Below are positions 38,203 through 46,715 of a stretch of 64,000 bases of DNA, one piece after another. The stretch is from positions 62,001 through 126,000 of the forward strand of contig JAOZHT010000003.1 in NCBI GenBank assembly GCA_026014735.1, read 5' to 3'. A program made the position numbers and the translations under genes. Source of the DNA: Candidatus Bathyarchaeota archaeon (GTDB lineage Archaea; Thermoproteota; Bathyarchaeia; Bathyarchaeales; Bathycorpusculaceae). Every line of letters begins with the position of its first letter. Within the stretch, counting starts at the first letter, position 1. The notes under the pieces are model-generated. The model had not been told where the DNA came from. It saw only the letters and a list, made by a program, of their open reading frames with translations, and did no database searches.

Positions 38203-38611
38203 GAGGCAACCATCGAATATTAAGCGGTTGGTATTTAAAATTTAAGTATTGTCAATAGCTTCTTTATAACATATATAAGATATTTACCGGTCAGTAGCTT
38301 AATTGAGGCTAGATATCCACCACTGACGACCTGGCGAAGTATTATTGGTTTCCCCTTTGACCGGTGTGTCCTTTTCTTTTTCAGTAATAATTTTGACGGT
38401 ATACTGTTGCTTACTTCTAATATTGCGCCAAAAAGGGAACGTTATGTTTGCGATTGGCACTTACCTTTAGGATAATTGCCTGGGAAAGACGCAGCAAAAC
38501 TTACCTAAGGTCCCTTGAGGTGTCTACTTTTTTGGAAACTGCAGGCAGCCTTTTTTACATAAATTTTAAGTGCTAAGAGTGTTATCTCTATGCTAAGAGG
38601 AGAAGAGAGGG
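38203..38611. other. Intergenic region with archaeosortase promoter and an inverted repeat
   Basis: About 400 bases. On the minus strand CTTATATATG near 38270 is a good TATA box for the archaeosortase gene, giving a leader of about 45 bases. ACCGGTCA near 38287 and TGACCGGT near 38358 are an 8-bp inverted repeat enclosing about 60 bases with a further CAGT/ACTG pair; this could be an operator or structured RNA, but the evidence is thin. No gene is seen. Confidence 0.4.
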
Positions 38612-38836
38612 TTGAGTAGTTTAAAGGAGACAGTTGATAGGCTAAAGGGCTTGGAAGCTGAGAAGCTTAGCCTCTTAGCGCAAGTCGAGGACCTTAAAAA
38701 AATCGTTGAAGCCAAAGCCGCCTCTTTAGAGGCTGATATTGCATCTCTTAAGGAGGAGTTATCCTCACTGCAATCCTTGGTTAAGACAGAAAAAAGCCAA
38801 TCGCTTTCTGAAACCGCGAAATCAAGGGAACGCTAA
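38612..38836 (+). CDS. Small coiled-coil protein
   Basis: A 74-residue protein that is almost entirely heptad-patterned helix (LKETVDRLKGLEAEKLSLLA, then VEDLKKIVEAKAASLEADIA), ending in a Ser/Lys-rich tail. There is no membrane segment. Such short coiled coils often serve as oligomerisation or scaffold partners. TTG at 38612 is supported by AGGAGAAGAGAGG just upstream. The nucleotide-cyclase-like gene follows 72 bases downstream, and the two could form a unit. Function unknown. Confidence 0.72.
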   Translation: MSSLKETVDRLKGLEAEKLSLLAQVEDLKKIVEAKAASLEADIASLKEELSSLQSLVKTEKSQSLSETAKSRER

Positions 38837-38908
38837 CTCAAACAGCCTTAACGGGGAAGCGACGGTATATAGAATGCATGTCAGCATAGACGAGCATGAG
38901 GTGGAGCC

Positions 38909-39622
38909 ATGAAAAGCAACTATGCAGAATACGACCCTAAACGCGGCATCGAGCGAATCAATCAGATAAGCCAAAGCTCTGACTCCAATTTTGAAAAACA
39001 TGACGAAATCCCCGCTCGCAACTTGCTAACCAACACCAACGGCTTCCACGTTAAATGCGCTGTCCTCTCCGCGAAAATATGCCAACCTGCTGAACTGTGC
39101 TTTAATGAAAACAACCCCCTCGCCAGGCAGTACAAAGCCTACCTTTCCGAAGTCACCGCCGTCATGAACGGCAACCCAAAATGTGTAGAAATAACCGTCG
39201 CAGGCAACTCCGTTTCAGGCATCTTTGATGCTCCATGGCAAGATGACATCAACGAGGTTTTTGCTGTTGCTGGAAAAATTTCCGCGGTTGTTCGATTGAT
39301 TAATCAAAAGTTTATGGCTAATCCGATTAAGATCGGAATTGGCCTTTCATACGGAAAAGCCCTGATGATTAAATTGAGCCAAAAACTCAACGATGCCGGC
39401 GAGGTTATTTGGGCTGGTGAAGTGTTGAATGAAGCTTTAAGGCTTGCAAGTTATGGAAACAAGGAATCCGCCGATAAAGAGACGATGGTTTCGGAGATTG
39501 TCTACCATAACCTCGATGATGAAAACAAAAAGCTATTGCTTTTTAATTCAGCCAGAGACTGCTATCACGGAAGCATAGTTAATTCACATTTGACTAAATG
39601 GTACAAACAGAACTGCCCTTGA
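38909..39622 (+). CDS. Degenerate class III nucleotide cyclase-like protein
   Basis: A 237-residue soluble protein whose middle (about 47-190) follows the order of the class III adenylate/guanylate cyclase domain: FHVKCAVLSAKI in place of the first strand, VEITVAGNSVSGIFDAPW in place of the GDG-containing hairpin, IKIGIGLSYGKALMI, and GEVIWAGEVLNEALRLA in place of the IxGxxVNxAARL helix. The metal-binding Asp of the first strand and the Gly-Asp turn are not conserved, so it is probably catalytically inactive and may bind nucleotide or protein. The first 45 residues look disordered. Strong ribosome binding site GAGGTGGAG. Assignment rests on motif order only. Confidence 0.6.
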   Translation: MKSNYAEYDPKRGIERINQISQSSDSNFEKHDEIPARNLLTNTNGFHVKCAVLSAKICQPAELCFNENNPLARQYKAYLSEVTAVMNGNPKCVEITVAGNSVSGIFDAPWQDDINEVFAVAGKISAVVRLINQKFMANPIKIGIGLSYGKALMIKLSQKLNDAGEVIWAGEVLNEALRLASYGNKESADKETMVSEIVYHNLDDENKKLLLFNSARDCYHGSIVNSHLTKWYKQNCP

Positions 39623-39875
39623 TTTTGTCGAGCGCTTGCCAATCAAGCTGCAATTATTATGGTTTTTTTGCAAAATAAAAATGCACATGTCCAGATATAT
39701 CGGGTCTCATAAAACAGCATCAAATGAAAAAAATCCCCCTTTGAAAACAGCACAAAAAATCAAAAAAGGTTCATTCGTCTAAGAGTGGTGCAGAAAACAA
39801 AAAACCGCTTAGGCAATAGCTATTTATCTTAACTTAAATATAATAGATGGCAAACTCGGGTGGCAGGAAAGGAAA

Positions 39876-40712
39876 GTGAAAGTATGCATCATGGGTCTCG
39901 GCAACATAGGCTTGCCCGTTGCAAAGTACACACAGCAATTCTTTAACGTCATCGGTTATGACATCAATGAATGCGCTGTAACTAAGGCTCTTACACATGG
40001 GGTTAAAGCCACAACAAAGCCGCCGCTGGCCGACACTTACATTATCTGTGTAAATACCTATTACCGCAACAACACCGCCGACATGACTGCCATCGAAAGC
40101 TGCTGCAGCCATATTGGCAGTTTAAATAAAAATGCGCTTGTCTGCTTTGAATCGACACTTCAGGTTGGTACCGCACGGAAAATGCGGCTTAAATATGACC
40201 TGGGAAAAGTGGCTGTTTGCCCCCATAGGTGGTGGGAGGAAGATCAAGAAAGCCACGGGGTTAAGCAACTCCGAGTTATAGGCGCTTATGATCCCCAAAG
40301 CATGCAGCAGGCACACGATTTCTATAGTAAACTCAAAATTCCGCTTCATCAGGTATCAAGTTTAGAGGTTGCTGAAGCTACAAAGATAGCAGAAAACGCT
40401 CACAGGTATATCCAGATCGCTTTTGTTGAGGAATTAAAACTAATTGCCGACAAAAACGACATAGACTTCGATGAATGGCGAGAGGCCATAAACACGAAAT
40501 GGAACGTGAGTCTTCTGGAGGCGCGTGATGGAATCGGTAAAGAGTGTCTTCCTAAAGACACTGCGTTTCTGGCAAGTCTTTGCCCATCTGCGGGGCTCTT
40601 AACCGGCGCCATGCAGACAAACGAGAACTACATCCAAAACTGCGTGAAACCTCAAACGGCGCCTCTTCGCAAGGAAACCTTGCTGCCTTTGGCAAAGCAG
40701 CGTTCGTCCTAA
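39876..40712 (+). CDS. Short UDP-glucose/GDP-mannose dehydrogenase family protein
   Basis: A 278-residue member of the four-electron nucleotide-sugar dehydrogenases. The Rossmann motif GLGNIGLP is at 7-14, FESTLQVGT at 91-99, the central-domain K170-IAEN motif within EVAEATKIAENAHRYIQIAF, and the catalytic Cys224 in GKECLPKD. The C-terminal nucleotide-sugar-binding domain (about 130 residues in the usual 420-440-residue enzyme) is missing, although the stop is clean. A truncated but conserved subfamily or an enzyme with another substrate are both possible. GTG start with AGGAAAGG upstream. It precedes a processive glycosyltransferase by 12 bases, so it may supply its sugar. Confidence 0.82.
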   Translation: MKVCIMGLGNIGLPVAKYTQQFFNVIGYDINECAVTKALTHGVKATTKPPLADTYIICVNTYYRNNTADMTAIESCCSHIGSLNKNALVCFESTLQVGTARKMRLKYDLGKVAVCPHRWWEEDQESHGVKQLRVIGAYDPQSMQQAHDFYSKLKIPLHQVSSLEVAEATKIAENAHRYIQIAFVEELKLIADKNDIDFDEWREAINTKWNVSLLEARDGIGKECLPKDTAFLASLCPSAGLLTGAMQTNENYIQNCVKPQTAPLRKETLLPLAKQRSS

Positions 40713-40724
40713 GCGGGTACTGCT

Positions 40725-41957
40725 ATGCAACATAAAAAAGTGCTGATTGCAACCATAATAATCGGGATAGCCCTTGTGCTTTCTTATCGGCTTTCACACA
40801 TTTACAACCCCGCCCTCTTCGTGTATGCCATCGGCACCTCAACGGTTCTAGGCATAGTTCTAACATTATCCGTGAAATACAAGACAGTGCCCGTTGACCC
40901 AAGCTATCAACCTAAAGTCAGCTTGGTTCTGGCTGTTTTTAACGAGCCCCTCGATGTCCTCAAAAAGGTAATTGACTCTACCTTAAACGCAAAGTATCCT
41001 GAAGGCAAAAAAGAAATAATCGTCGTGGACGACGGAAGCGCCAACGACTCCGTAAAGCAGCTAAGCAAACTCGTTGACCCCGAAAAAGTAAAAATTATTT
41101 TCTTCGAGAAGAACCGCGGAAACAAATATGCGCGGATGGAGGGTATAAGAGCTGCAACAGGCGAAATCCTGGTGTTTCTGGATTCAGACACCACCCTCGA
41201 CGAGAACGCATTGCTCAATGTGGTTGCACCCTTCAAAAACCCCAAGGTGGGCTCGGTCAGCGGCCACTTAACTGTTGAGAACTGGAGCAAGAACATCTTA
41301 ACTAAATTCCAGGAGGTCTGGTACTTCATTGGCTTCCGTGTTTACCGTGGCGCCGAATCTGAAATCGGCATGGTTTCCTGCTGTGCAGGCGCTTTTTCGG
41401 CGCATCGCCGCGCAGCAATCACTCCGCAGGTGGAGTACGAGTGGCTCTACGGGAAGTTTTTAGGTTTAGAAGTCACCGCCGGCGTTGACCGAGCGATAAC
41501 CAACCTAATCATCCGAGAGGGATACGAAGCGGTTTATCAGATGGATGCGGTAGCCCAAACCGAGGTGCCTGAAACCACCAAGAAATTCCTCAAGCAGCAG
41601 GTCCGCTGGACCAAAAGCTGGATACGCGAAACCCTCTACATGATGACGTTTGCTTACAAGCGGCGATCTAAAAGCATATTTTTCTACCTGAGCACGCTTG
41701 TGCATTTTGTTAATTATGGTTTTCTGGTGTTTATGCTCTACCTCTGTCCCTTCCTTATCCAGGACGGATGGATAGGCACAGTGTTTTATCTCTTCAGCTT
41801 ATCCCTGCTGGGTCTGCTCTATGCCCTCTACGCACGCAAGCACACGCATGCATGGACTTCACGTGTGACTTTCCAGTTGATTTTCTCCATCATAAGCGTT
41901 CCCATATTTGTCTATAGCTTGTTTACTTTGAAAGACAAAAAATGGGGCACAAGATAA
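40725..41957 (+). CDS. Processive membrane family 2 glycosyltransferase
   Basis: A 410-residue synthase of the cellulose/hyaluronan type. Two N-terminal membrane helices lead to the GT-A domain with VSLVLAVFNEPLDVL, IVVDDGS, LVFLDSDT (DxD), CCAGAFSAHR, a TAGVDRAITN acceptor segment (ED-like) and the QQVRW motif (QxxRW) that marks processive polymerases. Three C-terminal helices probably form the translocation channel. It follows the nucleotide-sugar dehydrogenase by 12 bases, a pairing seen in uronic-acid polysaccharide operons. The polymer is not predictable. Confidence 0.92.
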   Translation: MQHKKVLIATIIIGIALVLSYRLSHIYNPALFVYAIGTSTVLGIVLTLSVKYKTVPVDPSYQPKVSLVLAVFNEPLDVLKKVIDSTLNAKYPEGKKEIIVVDDGSANDSVKQLSKLVDPEKVKIIFFEKNRGNKYARMEGIRAATGEILVFLDSDTTLDENALLNVVAPFKNPKVGSVSGHLTVENWSKNILTKFQEVWYFIGFRVYRGAESEIGMVSCCAGAFSAHRRAAITPQVEYEWLYGKFLGLEVTAGVDRAITNLIIREGYEAVYQMDAVAQTEVPETTKKFLKQQVRWTKSWIRETLYMMTFAYKRRSKSIFFYLSTLVHFVNYGFLVFMLYLCPFLIQDGWIGTVFYLFSLSLLGLLYALYARKHTHAWTSRVTFQLIFSIISVPIFVYSLFTLKDKKWGTR

Positions 41958-42042
41958 CATCCCCACCCATTTTTATGGGAATAAACTTTTCGTCTTTAAG
42001 CGGGCAAATCAGGCATTACTCACGGATACAAAACTTTTCTCC

Positions 42043-42052
42043 TCTCATATAT
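42043..42052 (+). promoter_or_regulatory. TATA box for the flippase gene
   Basis: CTCATATATA ends about 25 bases before position 42077. This places transcription start downstream of the GTG at 42060 and supports the ATG at 42108 as the true start of the flippase. Confidence 0.5.
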
Positions 42053-42107
42053 ACCACAAGTGATAAACGCCTCTTTGACCCAACTCTTAAGTTACAACGA
42101 TAACCGA

Positions 42108-43703
42108 ATGGATGCGCAAGCTATGAGTAAGGCTACCGAGATGGCGAAGGTTTCGGCGAAGGGCAGCTTCCATGTTCTATGGGGCCTCGTAGTCTCCACG
42201 CTTATCTCAGCCGTCGGCACCATCCTCATCGCCAAGTTTCTAGGCGAAGACAACATGGGCCTCTACACCATTGCTTTAGCTGCACCAGCCCTCATCGCCA
42301 CTTTCCGGGATTGGGGCTTAACCACCGCGATGGTCAAGTATTCTGCGCAGTACAACAGCCAAAACGACATAGCAAAAATAAGAAGCATATTTGTGTCGGG
42401 GCTTGCCTTCGAAATCATCGTCGGGGTCCTGCTGACTGTTGTGTCGATTTCTCTTTCGGGGTTTTTAGCTAACGTGTTTTCTAGGCCGGCTATAGCTCAA
42501 CTTATCCAGATCTCTTCGCTGATTATTCTAACAAGCGCTTTAACCACCACCGCCACTTCTGCCTTCACCGGCATGGAACGCATGCACCTCAACAGTATCA
42601 TGATGATTATTCAGTCCGTTGTTAAAACGGGTTTGATAATTGCGCTTGTCCTGTTGGGATTCGGGACATTCGGAGCCGTCGTCGGTAACATAATTGCCCT
42701 CTTAATCGCGGGGATAACGGGGGTGCTGCTTATGTTCACGATTTATCGGTCCCTGCCAAAGTCTAATGGCGGCAGCTTAGAATTATTAGGCACCATCAAA
42801 ACGATGCTTAAGTATGGCTTGCCCCTCTCGATCGGCGTTATAGCTGCGGGATTTCTAAGCACCTACTACAACTATATCATGGCGTATTTCGTGACGGATA
42901 ACGCTTTAATCGGCAACTACTCTGTGGCCCAAAACTTTGTTGTCTTAATCACGTTTTTTGCGACGCCAGTAACCACGATGCTTCTGCCCGCCTTCTCCAA
43001 GTTAGATTTCACTCGGCAGCCTGATATCCTCAAAAACGTTTTTCAGTACTCTGTTAAGTATGCGGCGCTCATCGTCATGCCCATAACCGCTATGGTTATG
43101 GCTCTCTCTCAGCCTGCAATCAGCACAATCTTTCAGGAAAGCTACACGCAAGCTCCCCTGTACCTGTCTTTGCTGTCGGTGATTTACCTTTTCTCCGCAG
43201 CTGGAAACCTAAGCATGGGAAACCTGATTAACAGCCAAGGCGACACCCGATACAACCTTAAACTAACGCTACTTACTGTCTCCATTGGTTTCCCGCTTGC
43301 TTTCATACTGATTTCTCAGCTTGGCATAATTGGTTTGATTATGACAACCATTTTTGCGGGTATCCCGAGTATGCTGCTGGGTTTGCGCTACATAAAAAAT
43401 CGGTATGGCGTATCGGTTGATTGGAAATCCTCAACCAAAATCACTGTTTCCTCCGCGGTAGCGGGGATCTTGACTTTTCTTTTCGTTGAGGCTTTGCCTT
43501 TCAGTAGCCCCGTACGGCTGGTGCTGGGGGTCCTTGTGTTCGCTGTCCTATTCCTGTTTGCAGCTCTGGCAACTCGAAGCATCGAAAAGTCTGACATGCG
43601 TAACATCCGGGAAATCATCGGCGGCTTGGGGCCCCTTAAGAAACCCCTAAATGCAGTGTTTGATGTCATTGAGAAGTTGATGCCTAAAGAGAAGGCCGCC
43701 TAG
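42108..43703 (+). CDS. Polysaccharide flippase (Wzx/MOP superfamily)
   Basis: A 531-residue polytopic protein with about 14 membrane helices, the layout of Wzx-type oligosaccharide-lipid flippases of the MOP superfamily. FHVLWGLVVSTLISAVGTIL starts helix 1. FLGEDNMGLYTIALAAPALI and the later FSKLDFTRQPDILK and GNLSMGNLINSQGDTRYN segments are typical. It would move lipid-linked glycans to the outer face. The TATA box position favours ATG 42108 (or 42123) over a GTG at 42060. It lies between the processive glycosyltransferase and the rhamnose operon. Confidence 0.92.
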   Translation: MDAQAMSKATEMAKVSAKGSFHVLWGLVVSTLISAVGTILIAKFLGEDNMGLYTIALAAPALIATFRDWGLTTAMVKYSAQYNSQNDIAKIRSIFVSGLAFEIIVGVLLTVVSISLSGFLANVFSRPAIAQLIQISSLIILTSALTTTATSAFTGMERMHLNSIMMIIQSVVKTGLIIALVLLGFGTFGAVVGNIIALLIAGITGVLLMFTIYRSLPKSNGGSLELLGTIKTMLKYGLPLSIGVIAAGFLSTYYNYIMAYFVTDNALIGNYSVAQNFVVLITFFATPVTTMLLPAFSKLDFTRQPDILKNVFQYSVKYAALIVMPITAMVMALSQPAISTIFQESYTQAPLYLSLLSVIYLFSAAGNLSMGNLINSQGDTRYNLKLTLLTVSIGFPLAFILISQLGIIGLIMTTIFAGIPSMLLGLRYIKNRYGVSVDWKSSTKITVSSAVAGILTFLFVEALPFSSPVRLVLGVLVFAVLFLFAALATRSIEKSDMRNIREIIGGLGPLKKPLNAVFDVIEKLMPKEKAA

Positions 43704-43722
43704 ATTGGGCAGTAACTTGGTG

Positions 43723-43923
43723 CTACTGGGATGTTTGGGTTAAGTAGCCGTTTCCGAATTCTGGTCCAGCCTTTAATTCATCGTTGAGTCTACGGTATCT
43801 CCCGCAGTAGTTACCGCCGGTATGCATGCAGGTGTGGCTGGTCTGCGAGAACAATTCACAAGTTGTGCTGAATTTGCATTTGGCTCTCCGTGTTTGTGGA
43901 TTCTCTAAAATGAAGGGTTTTTT
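43723..43923 (-). CDS. Small Cys-rich protein, probable metal-binding
   Basis: A 66-residue minus-strand protein with four regularly placed cysteines: C-x5-C (KCKFSTTCELF), then CMHTGGNYCGRY. The arrangement C, C, C, C followed by GRYRRL is compatible with a zinc- or Fe-S-binding knuckle. It has no signal peptide. The frame is clean and the Cys/His pattern would be unlikely by chance, so I call it real but with caution. ATG at 43923 (MKKPFILENPQ) is chosen over one four codons upstream. It lies alone between the flippase and the rhamnose operon, convergent with the flippase. Function unknown. Confidence 0.5.
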   Translation of the reverse strand, partial: KKPFILENPQTRRAKCKFSTTCELFSQTSHTCMHTGGNYCGRYRRLNDELKAGPEFGNGYLTQTSQ

Positions 43924-44069
43924 CATAAAAAACAACTGCCGAAAAAGCGCTAATTACTACTATCTTTCTGAAGCTTATAAGTATATATTGCTGTCACGTA
44001 GCAATCACAGAACAGAAATTTTTAGTAGGAGCAAAGATGCATATAGGTATGGTTGCTTAGGTGACTGGT

Positions 44070-45128
44070 ATGAAAGCGCTTGTACTCAGCGGCGGCAAAG
44101 GAACCCGCCTTCGACCCTTAACGTTCACATGTGCAAAACAGCTTATTCCAGTGGCAAACAAACCCATCTTGGGCTACGTGCTCGATCAGGTTGCCGCCAC
44201 CAGCATAAGAAAAGTCGGCATCATCACTGCCCCCGAAACTGGACACCACGTTGAAGCATACGTCGGGGACGGCGCAGACTGGAAGCTAGATGTCTGCTAT
44301 ATCCCGCAGCAGCCGCTGGGGCTGGCGCATGCCGTTAAGACTGCCCGGCGTTTTCTGGGGCAGGATTCCTTTGTTATGTGTCTGGGCGACAACGTGACGG
44401 GGCAGGGCTTAACGCCGTTTGTTAAGAAATTCCAAAAAGAGCATCTAGATGCCCTTATAATCCTTAAGGAAGTTGAGAACCCCTCCAGCTTTGGCATCGC
44501 ACAGCTTGATTCTCAGGGCAACATCATAAAGCTGGTGGAGAAACCTAAAACGCCGATGGGAAACCTCGCCATCATAGGCACTTATCTGTTCTCCAGCAAA
44601 GTCCATCAGGCTATCGAGCGGATAAAGCCGTCTTGGCGTGGAGAACTCGAAATCACCGATGCCATCCAGGAAATGATAAACATGGGCTTCTCGGTTAAAG
44701 CTGAGATTCTGCATTCCTGGTGGCTTGATACAGGCAAAAAAGACGATATACTTTCAGCCAACGCGAAAATCCTTGATGAATACATCCAATATGACGTCAA
44801 GGGCTCAGTCATCGGCAGCGTTGTGGATGGCCGCGTTAAGGTTGATGCGGATGCTAAAATCGTCAACAGCACCATCCGTGGTCCCTGCGTCATCGGCAAG
44901 AACGTTTTGGTTGAGAATTCCTTTGTGGGTCCCTACACGAGCGTCGGTGATGGCTCAACGATTTGTAACTCAAACATCGAGTACTGTGTGGTGCAGGACT
45001 GCGTGTTGATTAAGGACATCGAGCGGCTGGAGGACAGCTTAATCGGCAAGAATGCGAAGGTAACCCGCAACCAGCGGAACCGAACCTTGAAGTTGCATGT
45101 TGGCGAATACTCGGAGCTTGAAGTTTAG
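44070..45128 (+). CDS. rmlA: Glucose-1-phosphate thymidylyltransferase (long archaeal type)
   Basis: A 352-residue nucleotidyltransferase making dTDP-glucose, the first step of dTDP-rhamnose synthesis. The N-terminal LSGGKGTRLRPLT signature, KQLIPVANKPI, LGDN and EKPKTP are followed by a C-terminal left-handed beta-helix of hexapeptide repeats (GSVIGSVVDGRVKVDADAKI and on). This is the long form common in archaea and actinobacteria. ATG at 44070 has GGTGA six bases upstream; a TATA-like CTTATAAGTATATATT lies near 43974-43989. It heads the rmlA-C-B-D operon. Confidence 0.95.
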   Translation: MKALVLSGGKGTRLRPLTFTCAKQLIPVANKPILGYVLDQVAATSIRKVGIITAPETGHHVEAYVGDGADWKLDVCYIPQQPLGLAHAVKTARRFLGQDSFVMCLGDNVTGQGLTPFVKKFQKEHLDALIILKEVENPSSFGIAQLDSQGNIIKLVEKPKTPMGNLAIIGTYLFSSKVHQAIERIKPSWRGELEITDAIQEMINMGFSVKAEILHSWWLDTGKKDDILSANAKILDEYIQYDVKGSVIGSVVDGRVKVDADAKIVNSTIRGPCVIGKNVLVENSFVGPYTSVGDGSTICNSNIEYCVVQDCVLIKDIERLEDSLIGKNAKVTRNQRNRTLKLHVGEYSELEV

Positions 45129-45194
45129 CAAAGATTTGGGGAATGTTATATTAATATTTTCAAACGATATATTTGATGGTGGGTAAGAAAGTCA

Positions 45195-45698
45195 ATGTTG
45201 GACGGCATAAGAATAAAACCGATAAAACGTTTTCCTGACGAAAGAGGCTTCTTCTGCGAAATCATGCGCAGCGACTGGAGGGACCTATTTGGCGAAGACA
45301 ACATAGCGCAGGCAAATTTCTCCTACACTTACCCCGACGTCATCCGTGCCTGGCACCGTCACCTCCGCGGGCAAGTGGATTACTTCTTGGTGCTGCGAGG
45401 TACAATAAAGATTTGTGCCTTTGACGAGGTAACATCCGAGGTTAACGAGGTGGTTTCAAGCGGCACCGATTTGCAGTTGGTCCGTATGCCGGGGCATTAC
45501 TGGCATGGCTTTAAAGCGGTGGGCAACGAGCCGGCTATGCTGGTGTACTTCACCACTAACCTCTATGACGTTAAAGCCCCCGATGAGGAACGCCGTGACT
45601 GGAATGATCCAACACTCATCCCGAAAATCGTCAACGGCAAAGCATCTGACATCCGTGTTGGTAAAAGCTGGGACTGGAATTATCCCCCGCATAAGTAG
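45195..45698 (+). CDS. rmlC: dTDP-4-dehydrorhamnose 3,5-epimerase
   Basis: A 167-residue cupin-fold RmlC, third enzyme of dTDP-rhamnose synthesis. FPDERGFFCEIMR, QANFSYTYPDVIRAWHRH (with the catalytic His), GQVDYFLVLRGTIKI and MPGHYWHGFKAVG (second His and the Tyr region) are characteristic. Length is slightly short of bacterial RmlC but complete. GGTGGGTAAG precedes the ATG, and a TATA-like GATATATTT lies at about 45167, so it could have its own promoter. It is followed after nine bases by rmlB. Confidence 0.95.
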   Translation: MLDGIRIKPIKRFPDERGFFCEIMRSDWRDLFGEDNIAQANFSYTYPDVIRAWHRHLRGQVDYFLVLRGTIKICAFDEVTSEVNEVVSSGTDLQLVRMPGHYWHGFKAVGNEPAMLVYFTTNLYDVKAPDEERRDWNDPTLIPKIVNGKASDIRVGKSWDWNYPPHK

Positions 45699-45707
45699 GT
45701 GATAGAT

Positions 45708-46715
45708 ATGAAAGTGTTAGTTACAGGCGGTTTAGGATTTATCGGCAGCAACTTCATTCGATATATGCTTGCAGCCTTCCCCGACTATGAAATCATAAAC
45801 GTCGACAAAGTCGGCATAGGCGCGAACCCCGCGAACCTACATGACGTCGAAAACAACAAGAACTATACCTTCATAAAAGGCGACATCTGCAACCCACAGC
45901 TGATTAATCGCCTAGTCCACCAGGTTGACGCCGTTGTTAACATAGCCGCGGAGACCCATGTGGACCGCAGCATAGCTGACCCAAACGTCTTTTTGCAGAA
46001 CAACACGTTGGGCACCTTCACGGTTCTGGAAGCCATCCGCCGCCACAACCACAAGGCGCGGTTCGTGCAGGTTTCCACCGACGAGGTCTACGGGGAAGCC
46101 TTGGAGGGCTCCTTTACAGAGAACACGCCGCCACGCCCCTCGAATCCCTATTCGGCGTCAAAGGCAGCCGCCGACATGTTCGTGCTCTCCTACCATAAAA
46201 CCTTCGGCTTAAACGTTTCAATCACTCGGTGCACCAACAATTTTGGCTCCTACCAGTTGCCCGAGAAGCTGATTCCCAAAACCATCATCCGTGGGCTACG
46301 TGACCTGCCCATACCCATATACGGTAAAGGCACCAACATCCGCGACTGGATATATGTGGGTGACCACTGCAAAGCCATCAGCGTTGTCCTTGAGAAGGGC
46401 AAACCCGGCGAAATCTACAATGTTTCAGCAAGCAACGAGTTAGCTAACCTTGACATCGTCAAGCGTATCCTTTCGCAGCTCAAGAAGCCCGAAGCCCTCA
46501 TCACCTACGTGGAGGATCGACCCGGCCATGATGTCCGCTACAGCCTTGATTCCTCTAAACTTCGCAGTGAATTAGGCTGGAAGCCAAGCGCGAGCTTTGA
46601 TGAGGCGCTGCGGTCTACTGTGGAGTGGTATCTGGCTAATGAGCGCTGGTGGACGCCCTTTGCAACCGACGTAATTCTGCATCCGACACCTTGGAAGCTG
46701 GGTGGTCTGCGTTGA
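45708..46715 (+). CDS. rmlB: dTDP-glucose 4,6-dehydratase
   Basis: A 335-residue extended SDR, second enzyme of dTDP-rhamnose synthesis. The NAD motif TGGLGFIGSNFIRYML is at the start. ETHVDRSIADP, VSTDEVYGE (Thr-Asp-Glu catalytic set), PYSASKAAADM (Tyr/Lys) and TRCTNNFGSYQLPEKLIP match RmlB precisely. ATG at 45708 with GGTGA upstream gives the standard KVLVTGGLGF start; a GTG three codons earlier is less likely. The stop overlaps the start of rmlD. Confidence 0.97.
   Translation: MKVLVTGGLGFIGSNFIRYMLAAFPDYEIINVDKVGIGANPANLHDVENNKNYTFIKGDICNPQLINRLVHQVDAVVNIAAETHVDRSIADPNVFLQNNTLGTFTVLEAIRRHNHKARFVQVSTDEVYGEALEGSFTENTPPRPSNPYSASKAAADMFVLSYHKTFGLNVSITRCTNNFGSYQLPEKLIPKTIIRGLRDLPIPIYGKGTNIRDWIYVGDHCKAISVVLEKGKPGEIYNVSASNELANLDIVKRILSQLKKPEALITYVEDRPGHDVRYSLDSSKLRSELGWKPSASFDEALRSTVEWYLANERWWTPFATDVILHPTPWKLGGLR

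Noticed and set aside
38287-38365. ACCGGTCA/TGACCGGT inverted repeat considered as a small RNA gene
   Set aside because: Stem of eight bases with a 60-base loop and no promoter at the right distance; mentioned only in the intergenic note.
46649-46711. Extended start for rmlD inside rmlB
   Set aside because: The residues before the TTG at 46712 do not belong to the family and simply read the rmlB 3' end in another frame.
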